A DNA stretch of 35,403 nt from Prevotella sp. (GTDB lineage Bacteria; Bacteroidota; Bacteroidia; Bacteroidales; Bacteroidaceae): NCBI GenBank assembly GCA_022771265.1, contig JALFCG010000058.1, positions 1 through 35,403 of the forward strand, read 5' to 3'. The notes beneath the pieces are model-generated. The model was given only the letters and a program-made list of their open reading frames with translations, did no database searches and was not told the origin of the DNA. Made by a program: the position numbers and the translations under genes. This document shows positions 23,743-30,915 of the stretch, in pieces. Each line of letters opens with the position of its first letter. Position 1 is the stretch's first letter.

Positions 23743-26700
23743 ACACCTCTTCCCTTTTGTACTGCGAAGGAATGACCCCATACTTCTCCTTGAAATACTT
23801 GGAGAAGGAACGGGGATTATTAAATCCCACACGATAGCTGATTTCACTGACCGAGAGCTGGCTTTTGAGGATGAGCTTTTCGGCATGGCGGAGGCGGATG
23901 TCTCGAATGAACTCCGAAGGTGTCTGACCTGTTATGGCAAGCAGTCGCTTGTAAAGGTGAACGCGAGACATATTCAACGCCACGCTCATGGTCTCTACGG
24001 TAATGTCGCCGTTTGCCATGTTGCTCTCGACATAATCGGTTGCGGAGTTGACGAGCTGCTGGTCAAGACTGACAATCTGCGTCTCGGTAATGGTCGGTTT
24101 GATGTATTCTGTCTTCTCTTCAGTCTTTCCGTTGAGTTCATGCACTTTAGTCATCAGCGACTCCACGTCCGAAAGCACTTCCTGTTGCTGCTCGTAGCGG
24201 TGCTCGTTGACCTCGGTTCTCATGAGCGAGTCAAGTTTCATGAATATCCCGTCGAAACAAGGTCTCAGGTCTCCGCTCATGTTATTATAGGCATCGGCAG
24301 TCTCGAGACGCTTGCGTTTCTCGTTTTCCTGTTCCATCTTCATTTTCTCAAGGCGCAGCTTGCGGGTTGAGCGTAAGTGGACGTAGCGCGCCAAGGCTGC
24401 TATCACCGCCAAATATAAGAGGTATGCCCACCAGGTCATCCAGAACGGCGGACGTATGACAATATCCAGCGAACTTTCCTCTGTTCCCATCTGGTTGCAG
24501 TCGTCGAGCAGTTTTACAACAAGTTTGTACGATCCTGGTGAAAGTCCGGCAAAGGTGATATCGGGATTGTCGGGGTCGGTCTTCATCCACTTGTCGCTGA
24601 AGCCTTCAAGCCGATATACATATTGCGAACGGTTGTTGATAAGTCCCTGGTCTGAAGCCATCTGTATGGAGAAGAGGTTGTCGTCGTGGCGCAACACCAC
24701 GCGTCGACACTCGTTAAGAGCCTCGGGCAGCACTACGTGTCCGTTGTATTTCTTTCCCACCTCAATCTGTTGTCCATATATCACGATACCGCTGAACAAT
24801 GGCTTGCCGACGTTTTTTCTGTTGCCAAGAAGGTCGGGGCGTATGATGTCAAGTCCGTTGGTTCCTCCGACGAGCACGAGACCGTCACTGGTCAGGAACG
24901 ACGACCTTTGGTTGTAAGGTCCAGGCAACAGTCCGTCCCTGTTGTTGTAGTTTCTGATGTCAAGCACCCATTGTCCGTCCTCATATCTTGGCATCACCAT
25001 CGACACTCCATATTCTGTTGCCACCCAAATATTCTTCAGCTTGTCCTCGACAACGGAATAGACTGCGTTTCCCGCCAGTCCTGTTTTCTGGTCGAGAAGT
25101 GTCACTCGTCCTGTGGCGTTGTCAAGCACATGCACTCCTGCAGCCGAGCAGTACCAGATGAGTCCGCGGCTATCGGAAAACACTTGCGTGTTCGATGCCG
25201 TGACTACGGTCATGCGTGTTGAATCCTGGTCGAGCTTCATGTTCACCACCTTCCGCGTGTCAGGGTCAATGAGCGAATAATTGTTCGACGTTCCCACGAC
25301 GATCCATCCCTCCTGTGTCATCTGCATCGACGACACATAGTTGCTTGCTAACCTGGAGTTCTCGCTGTCGTAGGTGTCAACCTTTCCTGTCGCTGGGTTT
25401 ATGCACTGTACTCCCGCTCCGAGCGTCCCGATCCAGATGTTCTTGTCGGGAGCTTCCACCACCGCCCACACGTTGTCGTCGCCTATTGCCCCTTTTCGGT
25501 AATAAGAGAAGTGTCCGTTGGCATAGCGGATAAGTCCTCCTCCGTATGTTCCGAACCACAACGTTCCGTCGCTGGCGCAAAGGCTGCTGACGAAGATGTT
25601 CGACGACAGTCCGTCGGCAGCTTTCGTGAACAGCCGTTTCTCGCCTGTCTTCGGGTTGTATCTGTACAGTCCGTCCTCGTTGGTACCGAGCCAGTAGTTG
25701 CCTTCCTTGTCTTCTACCACGGTGTTCACACTTCCCACCGCCACATTACTTATATATTTGTTGCCGAACACCACCTGGTTTATTCCACCGGTATATGTAC
25801 CGATCCACATCTGCCCGTTGTTGTCGTTGTATAGGCACATCACGTTAATGTCTGACAAGGAGGTTTCGTTGGCTACATTTTTCTGATAACCGTAGATTTC
25901 CTTCTTGTCGAAGTCTGCCACGAAGAGTCCCTGGTGGTTTGTTCCGATGAACATGTGTCCGTTGTTGTCTTCCATCACCACCGACACCATGTCGATAGTT
26001 GGCACGTCGCGGAAATTGAGGTGTCTCAACAGGCTTTCAACGCTGTCGTACCACCGGCGTGTCCTTTGGCTATACACATAGCACTTTCCTCCCGAGGTCA
26101 CCCAATAGTTTCCGTGGCGGTCGATATACAGGCGGTTGTCAATGCCCGTTGCCTTCTGTTTGCCCTTGACGTAGTTGCTGACCCATTCCACTTTTCCCTT
26201 GTCGCCGTCAAGGCTGACGATTGTTCCGTTGTTCATCATGACCACGGTGCTTCGTCCGCGGCTTGCAAAAGAGGTGACACCGACACCAATGCCATACTTC
26301 CCGTTGGCGACATCGAAGCTATTCTTTATGTTTTTCCTTGGGTTGTAGTAATAGAGTTTTCCATCCCACACCTTTATCCAGTAGTTCTTCGCCTTGTCGA
26401 TGTACATTCTCTCCACACCACCTGACGCGCCGACCTTCTCCAACCATGGAGAAAGATTTTGCGTGAAGGCTTCCTCTCTCTGGTTGTAAATGCAGAACCT
26501 TGTTTCCTGCTGCACCCAGATGTTGCCGTCGATGTCCTCATACAAGTTGTCAACATAGTCGCTTATCAAGGCTGTCGAGTCCTTGACGTGGGAGTGGAAC
26601 TCAAGGAAGCGGTAGCCGTCATAGCGATTCAGTCCGAACTTCGTACCAATCCACACGAAGCCCTTCGAGTCCTTGAGGATGCAGTTGACCTGCGAGTTGG

Positions 26701-26827
26701 AAAGTCCGTTGCGGGTGTCAATGCGCTTGAACTTCAGGTCAGGTTTCTCAGCCATGGCAACCAAAGAGAGTGCAAGCATGACAGAGGCAAGAGTCAGTTT
26801 GAAGTAGTTCTGTATTATGTAGTTCAT
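23741..26827 (-). CDS. Membrane-spanning propeller sensor fused to an AraC-type DNA-binding domain (HTCS-like, kinase and receiver domains lost)
   Basis: A 1028-aa regulator; residues are numbered from the ATG at 26827, which gives a good signal peptide (an in-frame ATG at 26875 would overlap lacI). The periplasmic part is a two-domain reg_prop beta-propeller with repeated DxxGxxWIGTxxGL units (for example DSKGFVWIGTKFGLNRY, DNNGQMWIGTYTGG, DKEGNYWLGTNEDGLYRY), then a Y_Y_Y domain (about 725-792). A membrane helix lies at about 796-816 (WWAYLLYLAVIAALARYV), followed by a coiled coil and an AraC HTH (about 922-1025; FNNPRSFSKYFKEKYGVIPSQY). Classical hybrid two-component systems carry HisKA, HATPase and receiver domains here. 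This protein has only about 105 residues, including NMSGDLRP where NISHELRTP is expected, so Gly852 replaces the phospho-His. Follows lacI by 37 nt. Confidence 0.88.
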   Translation of the reverse strand: MNYIIQNYFKLTLASVMLALSLVAMAEKPDLKFKRIDTRNGLSNSQVNCILKDSKGFVWIGTKFGLNRYDGYRFLEFHSHVKDSTALISDYVDNLYEDIDGNIWVQQETRFCIYNQREEAFTQNLSPWLEKVGASGGVERMYIDKAKNYWIKVWDGKLYYYNPRKNIKNSFDVANGKYGIGVGVTSFASRGRSTVVMMNNGTIVSLDGDKGKVEWVSNYVKGKQKATGIDNRLYIDRHGNYWVTSGGKCYVYSQRTRRWYDSVESLLRHLNFRDVPTIDMVSVVMEDNNGHMFIGTNHQGLFVADFDKKEIYGYQKNVANETSLSDINVMCLYNDNNGQMWIGTYTGGINQVVFGNKYISNVAVGSVNTVVEDKEGNYWLGTNEDGLYRYNPKTGEKRLFTKAADGLSSNIFVSSLCASDGTLWFGTYGGGLIRYANGHFSYYRKGAIGDDNVWAVVEAPDKNIWIGTLGAGVQCINPATGKVDTYDSENSRLASNYVSSMQMTQEGWIVVGTSNNYSLIDPDTRKVVNMKLDQDSTRMTVVTASNTQVFSDSRGLIWYCSAAGVHVLDNATGRVTLLDQKTGLAGNAVYSVVEDKLKNIWVATEYGVSMVMPRYEDGQWVLDIRNYNNRDGLLPGPYNQRSSFLTSDGLVLVGGTNGLDIIRPDLLGNRKNVGKPLFSGIVIYGQQIEVGKKYNGHVVLPEALNECRRVVLRHDDNLFSIQMASDQGLINNRSQYVYRLEGFSDKWMKTDPDNPDITFAGLSPGSYKLVVKLLDDCNQMGTEESSLDIVIRPPFWMTWWAYLLYLAVIAALARYVHLRSTRKLRLEKMKMEQENEKRKRLETADAYNNMSGDLRPCFDGIFMKLDSLMRTEVNEHRYEQQQEVLSDVESLMTKVHELNGKTEEKTEYIKPTITETQIVSLDQQLVNSATDYVESNMANGDITVETMSVALNMSRVHLYKRLLAITGQTPSEFIRDIRLRHAEKLILKSQLSVSEISYRVGFNNPRSFSKYFKEKYGVIPSQYKREEV

Positions 26828-26864
26828 AAATTGTTGTATATAATGAAATGTTAGTTGTTTGTTG

Positions 26865-27893
26865 CTATTTGACATTTGCCTTTGCTGATGTTTCCCTTAT
26901 CACGAGTTTCTGCGGGACGATGACTTTCCTCACCTTGTTGTCGCCGCCGATGGCTTTCATCAACAGGCGGCACGCTTCCCTGCCCATGTCTCCCGACCTG
27001 TCGGCAATGACCGACATTCGCGGTGTCACGTATTCCGTGTGGACATCGTCGGAGAACCCTATGAGTGCCACATCCTCAGGGATGCGCAGCTTCTTTTGCC
27101 TGATGGCGGCGAAGGCAGCAAAGGTGATGATATCGTTGAAGGCGAGTATCGCATCGGGGCGGTCAGGACGTGAAAGCAGTTTCAAGGTGTTTTCAACCGC
27201 CGTCTCGTAGTCTATTTTGTCACACACCACAACCTCGCGGTCGATGGGTATGCGGTGTTCTCGCAGGGCTTCGAGATATCCATGCTTGCGGCGTTTCACC
27301 ATGTCGAGGTGGTTAGGGCCGCCGATGAATGCTATTCGCCGGCTTCCTGTCTTTATCAGATGTTCGGTGGCGAGTTGTGCAGCCTCGTCGCCGTTGGCTG
27401 TCACTGTCGATATCTTCTCGGTCATGCAGGTCCTTCCGAAGAACACGAGAGGTATTCCCATCTCGGCGATTTCCTCAAAATGCGAGTAGTCGGTGGTGTT
27501 CTGTGCCAGACAAGCTATGATGCCTTCTACGTGCATGTCGATGAACGTATCTACAGCCTTTGCCTCAGCCATGCAGTCCTCGTGGCTGTTGGCGCTGATG
27601 ACGGAATAGCCCGACCTCGCCGCCTCCTCCTCTATTCCGTCGAGCACGGCAGAATAGAAGTGTGTCACGAGGTTCGGCACCACCACTCCGATAATCTTCG
27701 GAGCCTCGCGACGAAGGCTGCGTGCAAACGGATTAGGCCTGTAGTTCAGTTCCTTTGCAAGAGCCTTCACTTTCTGCTGCATCTCCTGCCCTATCTCTGG
27801 ACTGTTCCGCAATGCCCTGCTGACAGTGGCAATGCTCACGCCGAGCTTTATGGCAAGGTCTTTCAGCGATGTTCTATGTCTTGTATTATTCAT
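26865..27893 (-). CDS. LacI-family transcriptional regulator
   Basis: A 342-aa repressor/activator. The N-terminal HTH and hinge are SLKDLAIKLGVSIATVSRALRNSPEIG (9-35) and NYRPNPFARSLRR (50-62). The periplasmic-binding-like effector domain begins KIIGVVVPNLVTHFYSAVLDGIE. Ligands are usually sugars or nucleotides and are not predictable here. The -33 box of its own promoter lies inside a PurR-like palindrome, so it is probably autoregulated. It is followed after 37 nt (to the chosen start) by the propeller/AraC regulator, an unusual pairing of two regulators in one unit. Confidence 0.92.
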   Translation of the reverse strand: MNNTRHRTSLKDLAIKLGVSIATVSRALRNSPEIGQEMQQKVKALAKELNYRPNPFARSLRREAPKIIGVVVPNLVTHFYSAVLDGIEEEAARSGYSVISANSHEDCMAEAKAVDTFIDMHVEGIIACLAQNTTDYSHFEEIAEMGIPLVFFGRTCMTEKISTVTANGDEAAQLATEHLIKTGSRRIAFIGGPNHLDMVKRRKHGYLEALREHRIPIDREVVVCDKIDYETAVENTLKLLSRPDRPDAILAFNDIITFAAFAAIRQKKLRIPEDVALIGFSDDVHTEYVTPRMSVIADRSGDMGREACRLLMKAIGGDNKVRKVIVPQKLVIRETSAKANVK

Positions 27894-27937
27894 GCTTGTT
27901 AGGAGTCTTTATTTCAGGTTTTTGTTTCTTTCGAGTG

Positions 27938-27978
27938 CAAATATACACGTTTTTCAGGAAAAATGCAAACGTTTACGT
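27938..27978 (-). promoter_or_regulatory. lacI promoter with overlapping LacI-type operator
   Basis: On the minus strand TTTG (27966-27969), a 20-bp spacer, then TATATTTG (27938-27945). The -33 element lies inside ATGCAAACGTTTACGT (27963-27978), which matches the classical PurR/LacI-family palindrome ACGCAAACGTTTGCGT at 14 of 16 positions, with core AAACGTTT at 27967-27974. A bound regulator would block RNA polymerase. Confidence 0.7.
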
Positions 27979-28020
27979 AATTTTTTTTTGAAAAACATTC
28001 GTTTTTATAAAAAAAAGGTG

Positions 28021-28028
28021 TATCTTTG
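28021..28028 (+). promoter_or_regulatory. -7 promoter element upstream of panE
   Basis: TATCTTTG followed by CA on the plus strand. The upstream 30 bp is A/T-rich without a -33 TTTG. Transcription would begin near 28035, 110 nt before panE, and would run straight into the hairpin at 28091. Confidence 0.5.
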
Positions 28029-28034
28029 CAGAAG

Positions 28035-28120
28035 ATTTTGTAATGAGTAATGAATAGTTGATAATAAGTTAGTTAGAAAACGTTTGGAAAAGGGCTGTCG
28101 CGAGACAGCTCTTTTTATTT
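28035..28120 (+). ncRNA. Candidate short leader RNA / attenuator in front of panE
   Basis: A transcript starting after TATCTTTG would be about 85 nt. It ends in a 9-bp hairpin, AGGGCTGTC (28091-28099) and GACAGCTCT (28104-28112, one G-U pair), closed by a GCGA tetraloop and followed by TTTTATTT. It also holds a second AAACGTTT core (28078-28085) and a four-codon open frame (ATG AGT AAT GAA TAG). A terminator between two divergent promoters has no upstream gene to stop, so it is either a small RNA or an attenuator for panE. I infer this from layout only. Confidence 0.4.
28091..28119 (+). terminator. Strong intrinsic terminator upstream of panE
   Basis: A 9-bp stem (28091-28099 with 28104-28112) with a GCGA tetraloop, then a T-rich tail. 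The complementary strand also shows a T run (CCCTTTTCC), so it could act in both directions. Confidence 0.75.
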
Positions 28121-28145
28121 AGCAGAATTAAATACGATTATAGAT

Positions 28146-29045
28146 ATGAGATATGCTGTTATTGGCACCGGAGCTATCGGAGGCTACTACGGTGCGCGTC
28201 TTGACAAGGCGGGATTTGAGGTTCACTTCCTGCTGCATTCCGACTACAGGTTCGTCGTTGACAACGGGCTGACCGTTGACTCATGCGACGGGTCGTTCCA
28301 TCTGCCTTCGCCGAAGGTTTACGACAACACCGCCTCAATGCCTGAATGCGACGTTGTCATCGTGGCCCTCAAGACCACCAACAACCACCTTCTCCCCTCG
28401 CTTCTTCCTCCGCTCCTCAAGCCCGACACCATCGTGCTGCTCATCCAGAACGGCATCGGCGTAGAAGCCGACGTGGAGAATATGTTCCCCGGACAGCCAC
28501 TTGCCGCAGGACTGGCATTCATCTGCTCGGCAAAGGCTGGGCCAGGACACGTCAACCACCAGTTCTACGGAAACATCAACATCGGCAACTACAGCTGCAC
28601 CGACCTCCAGCGCTTCCAGCAGCTCGTCGACGACTTTCGTGCCGCAGGCATTGGGGCCGCAAGCGTCGGTTATCTTGAGGCAAGATGGAAAAAGGCAGTG
28701 TGGAACATGCCGTTCAACGGAATGACCGTTGCCCTCAACACCACCACCAACCGTCTCCTCTCCTGCGATGCCACCCGTCGTCTCATCTACGACCAGATGC
28801 TCGAAGTAATTGGTGCCGCCAATGCTCTTGGGGTGAATAACATCGACCCGTCGTTTGCCGACAAGATGATTGCCAACACGGTGAAGATGCCTCCTTATTC
28901 GCCAAGCATGAAGCTCGACTACGACTTCCGCCGTCCTATGGAAATCGAATATCTCTATTCCCGCCCGATAGCCGAAGCCAAGGCGGCAGGATTTGCAATG
29001 CCGAAGCTGGAGATGCTCGAAGCTGAGTTGAAGTTCCTTATTTAA
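28146..29045 (+). CDS. panE: 2-dehydropantoate 2-reductase
   Basis: A 299-aa NADPH-dependent enzyme that reduces ketopantoate to pantoate in pantothenate/CoA synthesis. The Rossmann motif GTGAIG is at 7-12. LIQNGIG (family NG motif) and [20 protein letters not shown] (the catalytic Lys and the N-x-x-x-N helix) are in place. The C-terminal helical domain is complete ([23 protein letters not shown], matching the family SM..D...R..EI pattern). Cytosolic. The 3' end overlaps convergent ruvA by 8 bp. Other ketopantoate-reductase-like oxidoreductases share this fold, but motifs and length favour PanE. Confidence 0.88.
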   Translation: MRYAVIGTGAIGGYYGARLDKAGFEVHFLLHSDYRFVVDNGLTVDSCDGSFHLPSPKVYDNTASMPECDVVIVALKTTNNHLLPSLLPPLLKPDTIVLLIQNGIGVEADVENMFPGQPLAAGLAFICSAKAGPGHVNHQFYGNINIGNYSCTDLQRFQQLVDDFRAAGIGAASVGYLEARWKKAVWNMPFNGMTVALNTTTNRLLSCDATRRLIYDQMLEVIGAANALGVNNIDPSFADKMIANTVKMPPYSPSMKLDYDFRRPMEIEYLYSRPIAEAKAAGFAMPKLEMLEAELKFLI

Positions 29046-29640
29046 TTATCTTCAACGCCATCTTTATCACCTGCTCGACAGGAGCGGTCGGGTTGTCCTT
29101 CAATATCTGCAGCACAACCTTCTGCGACGGGGCAGGTGAGAAGCCGAGCATCGTCAACGCACTGACGGCCTCGTCCTTCACCATGTTGTCAACAGGATGG
29201 TCGATAGAGCCTCCCGCAGGTATCTCGTCGGCAATGCCAAGACTCACAATCTTGTCGCGCAGGTCAACGATGATGCGCTGGGCGGTCTTCAGGCCTATGC
29301 CTTTGATGGTCTTGATCATCCGCTCGTTGCCTGTCGAGATGCTGTTGCACAGTTCAGCAGGACTCATCGACGACAGCACCATCCTTGCCGTGTTGGGACC
29401 TACTCCCGACACGGTGATGAGCAACAGGAACATCTCGCGTTCTTTTTTCGACGCAAACCCGAACAGCACGTGCGCATCCTCTCTTATCGACTCGTAAGCG
29501 TACAGTTTCACCTCTTTCTTTCCCTGTATGGCAGTATAACTGTTGAGCGAAATGTTCATTGCATATCCCACTCCCGCAGCTTCAACCACAGCCATTGCCG
29601 GTGTCAACTCGGCAAGTTCACCTTTTATATAGTCAATCAT
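29038..29640 (-). CDS. ruvA: Holliday junction branch migration protein RuvA
   Basis: A 200-aa DNA-binding subunit that holds the four-way junction while RuvB drives branch migration. Domain I is an OB fold ([31 protein letters not shown]). Domain II has two helix-hairpin-helix motifs, [15 protein letters not shown] and [19 protein letters not shown]. Domain III (about 150-200) is the RuvB-contacting helical bundle. Length is normal. ruvB and ruvC are not in the window, which is common in Bacteroidetes. Confidence 0.96.
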   Translation of the reverse strand: MIDYIKGELAELTPAMAVVEAAGVGYAMNISLNSYTAIQGKKEVKLYAYESIREDAHVLFGFASKKEREMFLLLITVSGVGPNTARMVLSSMSPAELCNSISTGNERMIKTIKGIGLKTAQRIIVDLRDKIVSLGIADEIPAGGSIDHPVDNMVKDEAVSALTMLGFSPAPSQKVVLQILKDNPTAPVEQVIKMALKIIK

Positions 29641-29793
29641 GTCAGTATGTTCAAATTATTAATTCCACATTAATTAAAACGTTTTTGCTTACGGATTATT
29701 GTTTTAAGGCATAATAAAAATAACAATTCAACAAAATCGTGGCAAAATATTATTTTTTTATTCCAAATTGACAGATATTTCACGAAAAAACAG

Positions 29794-29801
29794 TAATTTT
29801 G
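29794..29801 (+). promoter_or_regulatory. -7 promoter element of ddh
   Basis: TAATTTTG followed by CA. Transcription would start near 29808, only 7 nt before the first in-frame ATG (29815), which argues for the ATG at 29845 as the true start. Confidence 0.6.
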
Positions 29802-29844
29802 CAACCGAAAAGAAATGAATGACAAACAAGCAACAATAAAAGAA

Positions 29845-30744
29845 ATGAAAAAAATCAGAGCAGCCGTAGTAGGCTACGGCAACATCGGGAAATACACCGT
29901 GCAAGCTCTCGAAGCTGCAGGTGACTTTGAAATAGCTGGCATCGTTAGACGTAATGGTGCTGAAAACAAGCCAGTCGAACTGGCACAGTATGAAGTGGTA
30001 AAGAACATTCGCGAACTGAAGGACGTTGACGTCGCCATACTCGCCGCACCGACACGTTCCTGCCCAGAATTCGCAAAGGACATCCTGCCACTCGGCATCA
30101 ACACCGTTGACAGTTTCGACATCCACACCAGCATTCTTGACTACCGTCGCGAACTCATGCCAATCAACAAGGAGACCAACACCGTGTCGGTCATAGCAGC
30201 CGGCTGGGACCCAGGTTCTGACTCCGTGGTACGCACTCTCATGCAGAGTCTCGCTCCTAAAGGTCTGAGCTACACCAACTTCGGCCCAGGCATGTCGATG
30301 GGACACTCTGTTTGCGTGCGCTCAAAGGAAGGCGTGAAAAACGCACTCTCCATGACTATACCTCTCGGAGAAGGAATCCACCGACGCATGGTTTACGTTG
30401 AACTCGAAGAGGGCTACAAGCTCGAAGACGTCACGAAAGCCATCAAGGCAGACCCATATTTCGCCAACGACGAAACCCACGTGTTCCAAGTGGCTTCGGT
30501 CGACGACGTTCGCGACATGGGGCATGGAGTGAACCTCGTGCGCAAAGGAGTCAGCGGACAGACCCAGAACCAGCGCCTGGAGTTCAACATGAGCATCAAC
30601 AACCCAGCCCTCACCGGCCAGGTGCTCGTCAACGTTGCCCGCGCAACCATGCGCCTGCAGCCAGGTTGCTACACCATGATAGAGATTCCGGTCATCGACA
30701 TGCTCGAAGGCGACCGCGAAGACCTCATCGCACACCTCGTGTAA
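29845..30744 (+). CDS. ddh: meso-diaminopimelate D-dehydrogenase
   Basis: A 299-aa NADP-dependent enzyme that aminates tetrahydrodipicolinate directly to meso-diaminopimelate, a one-step route to lysine and peptidoglycan cross-links. The Rossmann motif VVGYGNIGKY (8-17) begins the protein. The family blocks STxGWDPG (here VIAAGWDPGSDSVVRTL), FGPGMSMGHS and the late MGHGVNLVRKG segment are all present. I start it at 29845 (MKKIRAAVVGYGN), as in characterised homologues; the ATG at 29815 would add ten residues and leave almost no leader. The gene is single, with its own promoter and terminator. Confidence 0.92.
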   Translation: MKKIRAAVVGYGNIGKYTVQALEAAGDFEIAGIVRRNGAENKPVELAQYEVVKNIRELKDVDVAILAAPTRSCPEFAKDILPLGINTVDSFDIHTSILDYRRELMPINKETNTVSVIAAGWDPGSDSVVRTLMQSLAPKGLSYTNFGPGMSMGHSVCVRSKEGVKNALSMTIPLGEGIHRRMVYVELEEGYKLEDVTKAIKADPYFANDETHVFQVASVDDVRDMGHGVNLVRKGVSGQTQNQRLEFNMSINNPALTGQVLVNVARATMRLQPGCYTMIEIPVIDMLEGDREDLIAHLV

Positions 30745-30789
30745 TTTTGACCACCCACACACAAAAACAATATCATAAAACCACGACAG

Positions 30790-30834
30790 AAGGGGAGTTA
30801 AGAGACATTATTGTCGATTAACGCCCTTTTTTTT
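30790..30834 (+). terminator. Terminator of ddh
   Basis: AAGGGGAGTTAA (30790-30801) pairs with TTAACGCCCTT (30818-30828) with one internal mismatch or bulge, and is followed by a run of T. It lies 45 bp after the ddh stop. Confidence 0.7.
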
Positions 30835-30843
30835 ATTCTTTTA

Positions 30844-30874
30844 TTTGATATATACGTTTTTTTGTCTATCTTTG
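30844..30874 (+). promoter_or_regulatory. Promoter of the GH3 gene
   Basis: TTTG (30844-30847), a 19-bp spacer, then TATCTTTG (30867-30874) followed by CA. It lies inside an earlier open frame beginning at 30811, so translation must start later, at 30916. Confidence 0.75.
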
Positions 30875-30915
30875 CACACACAAACAACGTAACAACAACT
30901 TTAATCTCATTTCAT

